DNA from: Epiperipatus broadwayi
Taxonomy: Eukaryota; Onychophora; Udeonychophora; Euonychophora; Peripatidae
Reading direction: 5' to 3'
Assembly: GCA_028023455.1 (NCBI GenBank)
Contig: JAQFVV010006200.1
Span: 1,747,238 to 1,811,237, forward strand
DNA: 64,000 bases
Part shown: in pieces, positions 23,861 through 38,800 of the stretch
Layout: every line of letters begins with the position of its first letter
How positions within the stretch are numbered: position 1 is the first letter of the stretch
Made by a program: the position numbers and the translations under genes
The notes under the pieces: generated by a model
The model's database searches: none
What the model was told of the DNA's origin: nothing
The model's input: the letters and a program-made list of their open reading frames with translations, nothing else

Positions 23861-23880
23861 ATGTCTCAGCGTACGATTAC
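23861..23880 (+). CDS. LIG1: LIG1 exon 1 (coding part)
   Basis: Encodes MSQRTI and two bases of Thr7. The donor is GTTAGT. The ATG is the only start that places the PIP box at the extreme N-terminus, as in other LIG1 proteins. Confidence 0.9.
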
Positions 23881-26800
23881 GTTAGTTTTATTTCTTTAAA
23901 TTTCTCTTTACTGTTTTTATTTACACACCGTTTCAGTTGTTTGATACTTGGCAGGTGTATTTGTGTCGTGTCTTGAAATTATTTATAATATTAATGTTTT
24001 TGATATTTAACTTTTTTGTTGGTAATTTTTTACGTTATCAGTTAAGAATCGTAATATTTAACAGCGTTTGGTTCTCTCTAATTATATTACAGATCATTTT
24101 TTACCACACCCAAAAGTAAAGCTAGCAAGGATTCTAAAAGTGAACCGAATCCAGACAAACTTGTTAATGGGTAAGCTCTTTTTTATTATTTAATAAAAAT
24201 ATATACAATTGATAAAATCTTTGTTTGATAATTTTACGTAAAAATTTTTATTAGTTCGTTAGACGGGGCTTGTGTATTTTGTATTGTATCCAGTAATCTG
24301 GGTATTTTATAGTTAAACGAAGAGAGTATGTTGATTATTTAGCAAGTGCTTTAATGTTGTCAAATTAATATATAAAAAAAATACGATATAGTTTTTTAGT
24401 AATTCAGAGCCTCCATCCATCATAAAACATTCAGAATGTTTCACTTATTTGTACTGTATTAGTATGAATGTAATTAAAATGTAGTCTAAACCATGTAAAA
24501 AAACGTAATGTTTGTTTTTTAATCTTTAAAAAAAGAACAAGATTAAAATAAAAGACCTAGGGAAATGGCCAAAAATCGTGTAATGTCTTTATTCGACTAC
24601 TGTTCCAATTTAATTATCTAACAACTTAAATAGAACGGAATTATATTAAAGTATTGGTCTAGTTTTGTTGATCTTGGATGTTAACATGTAATTGCAGTCA
24701 TTTTTTTAAATTATATCCTTTTATTTAGATGCAAATATTTTCCAATTTTACTATTGCTCGATATTAAAGGCATGTGAATACAAATGAAAATAACATTGAC
24801 CATGGAATAAAGTTTTTAGGATAACAGTATAAATAGATTTAAATGTTAATGTATGAATGCATTCTTTGTTCAAGCAGGCTCGGTAGCTAGAAATTGTCTT
24901 TGGAGTTTTAAGAAGTAACTTGTTTGTTATCTATCATAAATATATTGTTAGTTAAGTTGTAAAATCATAAATTAATTCCATCAATAATCAGATAGCTTCT
25001 ATAGTTTCTTAACTGGAGAGTAAAATAAATAAAACCGTTAACCTTCACTATTTTACAATTAAATAACCTGATAAATTACTCCTTTTCTAGCTACTTTTCT
25101 TTAAAGAAATGCTAAAAAAATCTTTGCTCTGCAGTGAGCTATTTATAGATGGCACCTGCCTAAACCTTATCGATGACAAAGGAGGCAATTCAAGGAGAAA
25201 TGGGATGGTCAAGTTTTTATATGAGAGATGCAAAATGAAAATATTTGGTAGATTGCAGTTTATGGATAATAAAAGAATGGCCAAAATAGTATTTAATTGG
25301 GTTACGATACGAGTAAAGGGCAGGCAACAAGATGGGTGAGGAGGGTAATTGGGTATGCAGAAGATTTGGATAAAGAATTTATATCGGTATACTTGTACAA
25401 AAGATGGGATGGTTGTGTTATGAGGATTGTTGAGTGTTATAGTGATAAAGAATAGGATAGAAGAATAGATGCTTTAATAAAGAATAGGGAGTTGGAGAGA
25501 TGGAGAACTAGTATGGAGAGTAAAAAGAGTTTAAATATATATAGAAGTAAATGGAACATTGGGTGTGAGTTGATTTATGATAATAGCAAGGAAAGTAGTT
25601 TATTATTTAAGGCTCGAACGGGATCTTTAGCAACAAGGAACTATGCACGTAAATGGAAAAATATGGGTGATTTAGTCTGCAAGTTGTGTAAGGAAGGCAT
25701 AGAAAATATTAGACATCTGTTAATTCAATGTAAATGCTTGAAAGCGGAAAGGGTACAAATAATGAAGTTATGGAAGAATAAATATGAACAAAGTGATTAT
25801 ACAGAAAGTGGATTATTGGTTTTTATGCTGGGTTTGGGAAAAGATAAGGGTGATTTAGATATGAAGCTATGGAGTTGACAAAGATTATGTTGTGGAAATG
25901 GGATGGGGTAGATTATGGGAAAACTTAGGGTGGGGAATGGAAAGGGAAGGTAAAGTGGCTAACAGGTTTCTCTGGGCATAGTTGTTAAGAGATTTCTGAC
26001 TCCATATAAAGAGAAGTCACAGTGCATCACATCACAGATATCATAAAATAAACAATTATTGTGTATGGCAACTCTTTAAAAATAATTTTTAATATTCTAT
26101 AAAAGTAAATTTAAAAAAAATTTTAAATTCTTACAATGTTGCATTTGCTCAGATCAAATGGCTTTTGAATGCCAAAACGATTACATGAGCACAATATTTC
26201 CATTTAATTGACCAAACAAATTTAGTCTACCTTAGATTTGCAGGGCAAAAGACAGTCATTTCAAACAACAAATGTTTACTCTTTTATAGTAGTAAAATCT
26301 TTGTTGACCTGAAAATAACATTATCAGAAATGGCAATAAATTAATATTTCTAGACATAATAAATTTACTAAAAACTATATTCTAACTTCCAATATGTTTA
26401 ACAATATTTATTGTTTAAAAAAAGAGGTATTTTTTGAAGTAATCTAATTAAACCACTAAACATCACATGATCACTATCTCATACTAGCACAATAATTGTT
26501 ATTAAACAATTCAAGGTTAATGTTTGATTTTTCCTGCTCTGGCTAAATCTTGGTTCCTTTTATCAATTAGCTAAAAAAAAAATATTTTTAATTATATTTA
26601 ATAGCTTTTCTGAAGTTTGAGACATAATTTTATTTCATTGGTGTAAAATGTTTAAAAGAATGGACTGCGGGAAAAACATTTTAAATATAAAGCAGTGGAG
26701 TAGAAGCTTGAAGTATATAGTGTAAGACAGATATTGTCACTATAGAGTAAGCAGCTTGGTGAAGACCATTAATTTTCATTTAAATATTTTTATTTTATTG

Positions 26801-29800
26801 TTCAATAAAATATTTTTTATAAAATATATTTAATTTTATTTAATAGAATAATAAATTTATAATTTTATTTATTTTGAATTCCATAATTTATTTTGAATAC
26901 GCTGAACTCACAACTCATTTTTTATGCATATTTAATTTTTCTGCCTCTATCATTGCTTTCTTTAATTTCAAAATCAGCAGCATCAAAATATATATTTTTC
27001 ACAACTCATTTGTCAAATTACCTTATTTTTCACAACTACCATTAATAGAATACTATTAGGTGAAATATTTTATGCATAAATATCTTTTTTTTTAAATTTA
27101 AAGCAATATACAAATATTTTGTATATATATGTAATGTATTTTACCTACTGAAATTTGGGATATACTTCAGTAAGTGGTGAGATGTTAGTCATAATTTTTT
27201 TTTCTTGTTTGATTTTAGGATGGTGAATGTGCTAACTTATGAAACATTGATCTGTGTTATTATGGTGATAGTATTATTAATGTTGATTATTAATTGTATT
27301 GTAAGATTGTAAATTGACTATTCATTTTTAAAAAAGGAAATTAATATGTACGTGATAAAGCATATAGTTTAGATGAAATTATTCTTTTGTTATGTTTCAT
27401 TTTCATTACTGCATTCACGATAATAAATATTAAACAATACAAATGAATGTTTAATCACTTATATTAGGAGTTTAAAAAGATTTTATTGCAATAAGTATTT
27501 ACTTAATTTTGTTCTCTTAAATTCATATTAATAAAATAGATTCAAATATATTTGTTCTTTTTATTTGTATGGTATTATATTACGGAAGTATGTATAAAAA
27601 TATATTTCTAGTGTAATATATTGAAAATATGATGTAGATTGTTTAATTTTCGTTAGAATGAAAAATAGTATTGGCATTGAGAAATGTAAATTTTTGTTGT
27701 ATATAATAATTGTAAAATATTTATTTTTATTTGTTGAATAATACAAATTTTTATTGGAGAAATGCTACCGGAAAGTGTGAATATAGAGGATTACTATAGT
27801 TACACTGATATCAATGGAAAAATCTTATAAATAGGACTGAATAGTGTGAAATGATATTTTCTCTTGTTTTTGCTTTAAACGAATGCACGTATAAATTTTT
27901 TTATATGATTTTGTTTTTATTTATCTTAAAATTGTATAGTTAATTGAACAAAATGGAGGAATAATAAGCAACATTATCTGCCCATGGATCAGACAGCATT
28001 ATTGAGAAAATTTTATAGGAAAACATCAATTTATCATAAAAGGAAAAAAAATAAATGAAATTATTCATTACATTGTAAACCATCAGAATATTTTTATCTT
28101 TAAAATGAATGTTACCTATATTTCAAAAACAGAACACAAACATCAGAAGATGTGCAAGAGTTATATCTACCAGCCTGCGTAATTTTATTAAATTGATTGA
28201 TCAAAAATCTTCTAAGATATGAATCCAGTTTAATTTCCCATCATATCATCCTAGATAAAGAGAACATCTATTCATTTGTAGTATTTTGAAATAATACTTG
28301 TTCATGAAAAGACATGTCATCATGAATATAAACTATTATTATGTGTGTAACATATAAACCAAATAATTATTATTTGAAAGAATAATTTGAATATATACAT
28401 AAAATATTGGAATCAATAGAGTGTACCTTGGATTTAAAAGTTATTGCAAATATATTAAATCATCTCTGGAATAAAGACATACTATTGGTTTGTCATTTAA
28501 AATAAACATCAGAACTATTATGCCATCCTGGAAATACAGTATTTAAAAAACTCATTCAGGTCATATGTTTATATTTGTCATTATTATTGATATATATGAT
28601 ATTTATTGATGAATAGTATGTAAATTTAAGTTAAATAGTAATCTTTTTATATTCCAAAATATAAAAGAGTTATGTTTTTCTAAGTTTAAATATATCTTGT
28701 GGTATAGTAATTATTATTTTACTTTAAAATATTCAATTTTTTTTATTTAGTGATTATAAATTAACTTCAAATATATCACTTATATTAGGAATTCAAAAAG
28801 CTTTTATCGCAATAAGTATTCATTTTATTCTCTTAAATTCATATTAATAAATAATTAGATTCATCTTTGCCTATATTTATATGGTATTACTACATGTTAT
28901 AAAATTTTAATATAAAAAGAATTTATAATTAGTTAAAAGTTTTTTTTTTATAAGCGCAGATAGCCAAAGGGCAAACACCACGTCATTTATTACTATAAAT
29001 TTTACTAGTTTAAAAAAAGCAATTAGAGAGGGAAGAAATTTAACTAAATTAAAAAGATTTAAAAACTTAGTAGTTCTCTCTTCATTTACTTAAAGAAAAT
29101 AAGAAAATGTGCATGTGTAAAGAAAGGAAAATTGAATTGAAAGAAGTAAAAGGAAGGCATGTAATATAAATTTAAATTTACTTAGATTACTCGGTTGATA
29201 AGCCAAAGGAAGAAATAATAGCCATAATTTGCAATACATAAAAAGAATGGGAAGTAATTATTAAACCATATCTTATCCAGAGGCTAGATTAATCTAAGCA
29301 AGTATGTAGATTAAGAAAACAATGGAAATTTAATTAATAAAATTTACAAATTAATTAGGAGTGATAAAGGAGACAATGAGAGGAAATCATATAAAAGGAC
29401 TAAAAATCTATTCATCACCATTCAGACTATGATTTCCGATTTTGTTTCATATATTTGATTCATGTGTTAATTAATACCATGCAGTGCTAAGCAGCCAACG
29501 GAATATGAGGCCAGTCTCCGATCCCAATCCTTCAGAATACCAGAAGTCCTCTATTTAGAAGTCATGCCCACGTAATAATCTGAGCCGCTAAGGTTGTCTA
29601 TCTCAATAAACGAAGGAAGTCAGCCAAGAGCTAAAACCATTAGGAAACCCAAAATCCAACCGGTTGGTAACTAATTCAACATATGAAAGCGAGGAATTGT
29701 ATTCCCGAAGTATACAGTGCAAAATCCTAGGTAATTATGAACTTGCTTATTTCCCATTGATAAACTGATATTGACTTTATTCAACATTAATAGACATAGC

Positions 29801-32800
29801 AATCTTTTGTGTACCTCCTTTATTTATCATATAAGTGAATCCTAGTATGTGAGTGTATACATAATTTTTTATCATATATTTTAATATGTATAAAGCTTTT
29901 CTTAAGTAATTTTAATGTCATGGTATATGTGCATCAATATATCTATAGTATTTTAACTGTATTGCCCTTTATTGTCATATATTTAGTAAAAGCGTGTTTA
30001 ATGGTTTATAATTTTAATTATTATAGTATTTTTTTTAGTATTGTTTAATTAAGAGTGTTTTAAATAAAGTATTTGTATGCTAGTAATAGCTTGGTCGTTT
30101 CTCTTAATAAGTATATTACTTCAAACATCACATGATCACCATCTCTATACTAGCACATAATTTGTCATAAACAAAGGCAAAACTTCCCATACAGTAGTGC
30201 CACCCTGTGCCAAACAGAGTAATCAATGGAAGCCAGAAGGCTTTTGCTTAAAATACCTATCTAGTGCCTACTCATCCAATATCCCCAGACTAGTTTCTGG
30301 CTTGTAGCCATCATCAGTGAGGATCCTTGGATCTGAGAGCACTGCACCTAGATCTTAGGATCTAATGCAACCCTCCAGCAGCCACCTTTTAACTCTACTT
30401 TACTACAAAACTATGAGAATGAAATTGAAAACATTGTCAATATCTTCAATCTAAGCTCAATAGCTTATATAGTCTATAGCACTGCACCTAGATCTTAGGA
30501 TCTAATGCAACCCTACTTTACTACAAAACTATGAGAATGAAATTGAAAACATTGTCAATATCTTCAATCTAAGCTCAATAGCTTATATAGTCTATAAGCT
30601 ATTGAGCTTAGATTGAAGATATTGACAATGTTTTCAATTTCATTCTCATAGTTTTGTAGTAAAGTAGAGTTAAAAGATGGCTGCTGGAGGGTTGCATTAG
30701 ATCCTAAGATCTAGGTGCAGTGCTCTCAGATCCAAGGATCCTCACTGATGATGGCCACAAGCCAGAAACTAGTCTGGGGATATTGGATGAGTAGGCACTA
30801 GATAGGGATTTTATGCACAAGTCTTCTGGCATCCATTGATTACTCTGTTTGGCACAGGGTGGCACTACTGTATGGGGAGTTTTGCCTTTGTTTAAGTATA
30901 TTACTTCCAAAATCATTTAGTTAAGTATAATCATTAAGCGATCTATTTCAGTTTGCCGTCTTATAAATGAATAAAAGAGCTAGCAAAAGGTTTAAAATAA
31001 GTGCTAAATGTGTTTACCTGTCATCCAGGCATGTTAATTGTAGATTATAATTAGCTGGCGCCTGAGGGTTTACCGCGAAATAAATAAAATGGTTTGAATA
31101 GCAGGAGGGTTGAAATTTAGCATCCAAGAAATTCTATAGCCTGGAAATGTGACTGCAAGTTATATTTCTAATAGCTGTGGTTTTTATAGGTATGTTGGTG
31201 ATCTTTGCCTTCTGTATTTGACTTCTCCGCTTGTCAGGCCGGTGTGCTGCAATATTAAAAGTTTAGCTGGAGTAGATCGAGATTATATTTTTATATACTT
31301 TTTTTTAATTTGTATTTCTAATTTATATTAATCAGAGTGATCTTTCTCCTATCCATTTCATTATATAATCTTGGAAAGTACGAATGTGTGCAACATATTT
31401 TGTTACATAGACATATATGTTTTATATTTGGTATTAAATAATTGGAGATTAATAAGCAATCATATATCTAAATATGGAATTAATGTTAATTGATGATTTA
31501 TTGTTCATTCAATTAAATCGTATGTGAACATATCGATTGTTTGCGATCTATTTATCATATGTATATTTTTTATTATATAATTGATATTCATTTATTAATA
31601 AATTTTAATTAAACATAAATCAAATAATCTTGTCTGATTGTTATTCAATTGTGCAATACGAATTCATTGATTAATAACAATCTAGTGAGACAAGATAAAT
31701 TGACTATATCATAAAATTTATTTGAAATAACTATATCACATAATCCAGAAATCAAATCCCAGGATTGGTAATTGAGTATGATAATATATTTTTTATTGAA
31801 TTCTATAGTATCTGATTAGATATAAATTTTATATGATAATCATTATCAAATATTTGCATGTTTTATCTAAATTATTATTTGGATAAGTACTGTATTGAGA
31901 TTATGGTTAGTCAATAAGATCTTAATCTTATTCAGTTATAAGGCTAATAATAGTATATTTTATTCTGTTATGAATTATATTTAAAATTTGGTTGATGTGG
32001 ATCATAAATTCAATTAAATATTAACTTTTAGGTACTTTAGTATTAGTCCTGCAACACGGAACATATATTAGATCTAGTGTGCTTTTTCACATTCACTTGA
32101 TTATAATAAATGTTAATAATTCTTTTTATGTTTTGATTGTTATAATAAACAGTTTTAATAATTTAATTACAGGAAATTTAAAATAAATTGATATGATTAG
32201 TTAATTGTACTTAAATAAATATCCTATAGAAATCTGCTGTTTCTTTTACATACTGGTATAGTTGGATATTATAAATTCAAGATTATCTTATTGGTTTATT
32301 GATATTACATCCTTATTAAATATCTTGTTATAAATAGAATGATCAGTAATAGTAAGTTAATATATGAGTATAGCATGACTGAATTAATATTATCATTTTG
32401 TTAAACTAGGAATTAAAACTAATTATGGGATCATATATTTATTTAGATATTATGACTATTGTAAACTTATACGACACACTAAAGCTGCTATCTCAATCAT
32501 TCATCAGTTATTTTATTTAGAAATGAACAATATTAAATTTTAGTATAAGTTTATATTATTATAAACAATGTTTGATTTGTTAGGTAAATTAGAATTTAGT
32601 TGTTGAATGATTTATCATTTTTTCGTTTGATTATAAATGAAATATATCTTAAACATATATCATTGTTTTGAGACAGTGATATTTAAGTTAATTGCTTTTA
32701 GCTTAGTTTATTGTATTCATTCTATTATGAATGACAACTATTATTCACAGGGCATTATAAAATTAGTATTATTTTTCTTTGATTTATATTTTATCCAGTA

Positions 32801-35800
32801 TTAAATGATGTTCAACTTCACATCTCAACAACTGGACTATATTTTATTCAGGCTATAACAGAGGTTAACATACAACCATTTATTTTGTTATAAATGGTGG
32901 CGCAATTTGAAGGGCATAATTAAACAGGATTGCTCTACTATGGTCTTGTCATATCCGATCTTTTATAAATGATTCCCAAATCTTTGGAGCATTAAAACAA
33001 GAGTATAACCTCATTTTAATCTGTTACAAATGGTATCCTAAATTTAAGAGCAATAACAAAAATTATTTCATCATCTTTTTTTTTTTTTTATGTCAGTTAT
33101 AAAATGCTGCCTAAATTTATAGGGCATCTTGTTATTCTGTTATAATATATTCTTCAATAGTTTCTCTTTCTCTATCCTTCTTATAACCACATTCCACTCT
33201 TTTTACACTTTAAAGTGTAAAAAGAGTGGAATGTTATTATTATATGTTATAGTATATTTGCACATACGCATTATAGTTATTTTGCTTATTGAATAATCAA
33301 TGTAAAAGTGATTACATTTGTTGATTCTAATTATATATTCCATATGCTGAATAATAATTATAAATAAATTAAAAGATAATTTTAAAATAAATTTATTGAT
33401 TGTAAAAAGTACAATGCAGAGACACTATTTCATGTAATGCACATAGATTACATCAAAAAAATTATCACATAAAAAAAAATTCAGTAAAAACAAAATCCTA
33501 AAATTATTGCAACTATCGATTTATATATATATGGGAAATTATAAAAGATCTAGAAAGAGATCATGTGATATAGATTGATGAAAGAAATTTGTTGGTATAA
33601 TACGAATAGGAAATCATAGAGGCTATGATGTTTATTTAACTGCTTAAAACTTCTAAATAGATTTAGTGCCTTTGTTATAACTATAATTTTGGAGTAGTTT
33701 ATAATGTTTGGGATAAGTGTTCTTATTTTTAAGAATTGAATGTGGGAGAAGATGTTATTGTTTTGTTTTGTGATATATCGATCTCTGAAAGTTTGCTAGA
33801 TTTTTCTTCTCTCAAAGCTTTTGGGTGTCTGTCCACGCCTGCCAGGAAGGTTGTTTATTCCTGAGACAATGGTTTAGTGTTAGTGATATTTATTCTTATT
33901 TAATGTAATTTTGTTGTAATAGTTCTAGAGTGTTTTAATATATTGTACGCATTTTATTTTTTTGGTGCCACAGTATTATGAGATTTCTGAATATTGATTA
34001 TTGGGAATGTTATTTTTCTACAGTGGTGTTGAAATTTTGGATATTATTAGCATTGGATAAATTTGTATATTTATCACTTCTGTAACTTATAAGAGAGTGA
34101 TTCCACCTTGTTATTGTCCATTAATGGAATAATACCTGGGAATGCTACACTGGGATTTTATTATGTTGCTGTTGGTTTCCACTGATGTATTTTTGAATTG
34201 ACGTTACTCACAATTAGATTTTTAATGTGATAGTCTGGATTTCCAATAGAAGAATTGTAAGGGAAAACCTCTAAATCTGATGAATGAGAAGCTGTTCTTG
34301 GAATAGTATTAGTATATCACGGTATTGGATATTTTTGTTTAAGATGATGTCTAATATAGCATTGGTAGGACAAATACTGTAACTTTTTTCTCGTAGATAT
34401 TTGAAATTATTGATTTCTCCATAGCTTTTTAACCCTATTTGCCGATTATAATATGTGAAATTGATGTGGCTGTTTTTAATTTGCTCTCATAGTTTTATTT
34501 GTTGATTTATAACTATGTAGCTTAGTGGACATGTTTTTATTATATTTGTTTTTATATAGTAGTGCTACATTGTAGAAACTAAATATTGTGTTACTAAGTT
34601 GAGTTTTTATATATAATGTCATGTGATAATTATCTATTGTACTTTAATATTTGAACTGCCCTCTAACTATCCTGTTCAATAACTTTTGCTATAGGAAATT
34701 TCCTGCTCTCTAGCTAGCTGTTGGTCTGAATAACTGCATAAAAAGATCTAAAATAGAGTTGGAAATGGTCATTTTCCTATTATAAAAAGTAATTGAATAT
34801 GGCAGCTTTAATTAAAATAGAATTGATAATTATCACGACATATTTATTTAGTATATATATTATCCCCCATAATTTTTTATGCTATATACATTGATAAAAT
34901 TCTTTTATGGAGAATTTCATTAAAGCAACATTTATATTCGTGACTATTGAGAGGTTTGTTATTTTTAAATTTTAGAAAAGATTTTAATAATTTATGTGGA
35001 ATTGTTGAATTGTATTTGTTATTAATTTTTAAAAAATTTTCTTTATTGGATCATTTTTGTCTGGGTATCTTTATTAAGTATATGGTAATTAAATTGTTTC
35101 TTTCATTAATATCAAACTTATAAATTTCAACACATTTTCATTATTATTTTTGAATACAGTTGTGGAAATAATTTTAATAATTTGTTGTGCTTCATTACAT
35201 AATAGGCCATTAAACTTGCTGGAGCCAGTTTCTGAATTAATTAATTTAGGGCTTGTCTCCATTGTTCTCTGTCTAGTACACATATTGGAATTGGTTATTC
35301 TACATCTAAAAACAGATGTGTTAACTGAGATTTTATAAGATTTATTTATAATGCTAGAGATTTTTCGCATTTTAAAAAAAAATTTAAAAACTATGTAGTT
35401 ATATATCTGGCTACAAAAAAAGCTTCTCTGATATTGTCAGTCTTTTTTTCTAGTTAGTATATCATCATTTCAGCTATTATCATTCCGCTACAAAATGAAG
35501 GTCTCCAAGTTTAATTCAGTTTCTCTGATCTCAAGCCTCTTCTCCGCATCATATCAGTAAACATCCTAATTTCATCAGTTCACCTTATATGTGATCTCTT
35601 TCTAGATCTTTTACAAACTTTTGGGATCAGTTTAAGATTTTAATTATTCATCTATTATCTCTTCTAGCAATGTGCTCCATTCATCTTCAATTCAGTCTTT
35701 TAATTCTTTCAATGATGTCAATGCATTTTGTTTTTGATTCCTTGTTACTCCTAATATAACATATCTCCATACTTCATTGACTGATCTGAATGAAGTCTCC

Positions 35801-38800
35801 ATATTTCTCTTCTGTTAAATGACCAAATCTCATATTTCTAAATTCATATATTAAAAACACTTTTCAAATACATAAGCCCATTTCCTTTTAATATTAAATT
35901 ATTTCTACCAAAAGCATTCCATCCAAGTTTAATTCTATGATTAATTTCATCTATTGTGTTTCCATCTGTATTAATAAACTGACCAAGATATTTTCTTTTG
36001 AGAAAATCTATTGAACATTGTTTCAGTCTTTTTAGCATTTATTTTTAGTTCTACTTTCTTCTGGTAACTTTTGTCATCTTTCCTGAAGTTTTGAAGCATT
36101 ATTTGTAAAAACAACTACATCATCTGCGAAATCTAGATGACTTAAATAATCTTCACTTACTTTTAGTTCCTTAGTTTCTCATTTTAATCCAAAAATATTT
36201 CTTGTAAAATTGCTATAAAAAGTTTTGGTGATCCTGTCATACATCCTCCTCAGTATTAATGTTAATATTACTTTGTAATCTAATCATTATTTGTTGCATA
36301 TACTTTTCCATATATAGTTTTCATTTTTTACCTCTTATAATTTTGAGAACTGAAGGAGCAGACAATAAAAGATTTATAAAATAATCTTACATCTTCCCTG
36401 AAAACATTTTTATAACTTCATGTAATAAAATCCTTTCAAATTTTCTACACTTAGAATTTTATTTAGAGAATTCGAAAGATAATTGATTGAAATTTATTCA
36501 GAATTCAAACAAAAACTGCTCATTCACAATCACCTTTCTTTATTTTTTGTTATGCCATAATTATTTTAATTTCCTCCTGAATCTTCTACAAATACATTGT
36601 TAGAAAAAAACCTGACAACTGTACTTTTATTTAATTATTAGTTAATATTAACTCTGGTATTTATAATACGTAATTTCTGTGTTAAAATTATATATGTGCC
36701 CATAGTCTTTCTGCAAGTAAAAGGTAAGGAATTTTTAATTTATATTGTATTTTATATATCATTCAATAATTTTTTTTTATGAATATGATTTCATTCTATT
36801 CTTTTTCCATATCCATCATTTTTTGCTCTAGTCTCTGAAAAGTGATGGGATCAGGAATTCATTACTAATTAAGAATCTGTTATTATTTTGATAATAATTG
36901 ACTTATTTACATACATTTAATTTCAAATAAGAATGACGTATTGTAAATTCTAATAAATTTCACTAGCGTCATTCATTCAAGCATGTAAAAGTAATTTAAA
37001 GTGATTATTTAATATCTTCACGCTTTCACTTTCAAACACTTAAGATTCGCCCATACAAAAGCGTTTGGGTTCGAAAAGATAGATGGCCATTCTATCTTTT
37101 CCAAAGACTTTATCATGTGGTTGTTGAAGTGTTAGTATTCATTCATTTTATATTTAAAATCTAAAGCGCATGTGCAACAGTTTAATGCAGTTTAAATATT
37201 ATAATTATTGGTTTGTAATTATTTCTCTTATTAATAATATGAATAACATAATCAAATTAACACATTTTTTATTTATTAGAAATGCAATAATAAAAAGGGA
37301 TGAATCTCTGGTAAAAAATAAGAATGTTCCACATAAATTACCCATTAAGAAAGAACGCAAAAGAATTAGAGCAGTTATTGAAAGCGATGATGAAGAAGAC
37401 GAGGAGAAGGACCAAGTTAATTCTGAGTCAAAAGTAAAAAACAAATTAACTTTTATTTATTAGGCATTATTAAATATTTATTTATTTGTTTATACATATA
37501 TTTTTATATCGTTTAGAAAGTTAAAAAAGAAACTGCGTCAGATATATCAACATCACCTGGGAGTACAAAATCCACTTCACCTACAAATATTCCAATGAGA
37601 AAGACTGGTAATTTGTTGCATTTAAAAAAATTTATTTCTTAAAAAGTTATTACAAGTTTTTATATCTTAATAATGTAAAATTATACAGTCATATTTTTTA
37701 AATATTTTTGTAACAATATTTGAAGCCATTAAATATTTTATAACTATTTTTTTAAGCTCGTAAACATATGAAAAAAAAGAAAGAAATCCCATCAGATTCA
37801 CATCTGCCTATAAAGAAACAAAGGAATGAGGTACATTTATCCTTTCTCTAATTGGTGTAAATTTATTATGTTGCAAGTAAATATATAAATTCAAGAATTG
37901 GATCATTGACTTTACATTTCCACAAATTATTAATGTGTAATGATTTGTATGTCATTAGATTTTAAGTTTATTAAACTTTGCATTGGATAAGTATGACACA
38001 ATTGTGTTATTAGTTTGTAAATATCTATATGTAAGCACAGATTTGCAATTTCCCAGTAAAATGTATCTTATACAACAGAAAGCCTTGTCATATGATAATT
38101 TTTTCTCTCTGAAGCATTTTGATTATAAATGCTCAATATAAATATAAAATTTGCATGAAAACAAGACAAAAATTTAATTTTTGAAATTTTATATTCTATT
38201 AAGCAAGAAATTTTTAGTTATTGCCATTCAACCAACTATTTATTACAAGTATCCCCCCCCTTTTTTTTTTTTTTTTTAATAGCAAAGCTATCATGAAACA
38301 TTTAAGTGAATAAGTTTGGCTGAAATCTTTATTTTGCCATTTATTTTTTTTCTCATGTGTTATAGCTTCAGTCAGGAAGCGAACCCGCTAACCCAGGACA
38401 ACTGCTTGTAAAGCAGCTGTCGCTGACCTCTCAACCACCAAGCTTGACATTTGACTGTCTCAGATGTGATGAAAATCTTATTGGGAATAGGAGGAATATT
38501 TTTAACAAAAATAAAATTTATATTTTTTTAACATCAGAGCTTGTTGGATATTAAACATATATTCTAGACAAATGCTTAGTTGCCTGTTTTTAAAATGGTC
38601 ATTTCCTAATTATATTTGAAATAAAGTAAAGTTTTTAGAAAAATTTTATTAAATATTTATATATTATTTTAAATTTAATATTATAAATTTTTTTGTGTGT
38701 GTGCAAGTGGTGTCAGGAGGCAAGTTTGCTTTCTATAGAAAAATATTAAAAATAAATTTATATGAAAAATATTTTGATCAAAAAACATTAAGATATTGAA

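Larger units (their letters stand above)
30123..30893. mobile_element. Family-B ribozyme foldback element, copy 2
   Basis: Flanked by a perfect 14-bp duplication, AAGTATATTACTTC (30109-30122 and 30894-30907). Nearly identical inverted arms (left about 30123-30480, right about 30598-30893) meet at the palindromic centre near 30596. A piece of the left arm of about 120 bp is duplicated at 30478-30597. Each arm carries a hammerhead-like motif. This is the least decayed family-B copy here. Confidence 0.88.
24171..37279 (+). other. LIG1: LIG1 intron 2 (13.1 kb)
   Basis: Contains a LINE relic (25090-25880), a family-B end fragment (26450-26512), a complete family-B foldback element (30123-30893), a weak tandem repeat (32850-33125), a 46-bp palindrome (33189-33234), an RTE-like relic (35480-36280, minus) and a MITE copy just before exon 3. 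The rest (26513-30108, 30908-32840, 33240-35470) is AT-rich without recognised features, apart from a G+C-richer patch of unknown nature at 29480-29720. Confidence 0.8.

Noticed and set aside
31052-31075. TGGCGCC followed by TGAGGGTTTACC as a primer-binding site
   Set aside because: No LTR end in CA precedes it and no paired LTR was found.
35150-35370. Overlapping frames on both strands (62 and 93 codons)
   Set aside because: Neither resembles a known family and no splice context links them to LIG1. They may be edge sequence of the RTE-like relic, but this is unproven.
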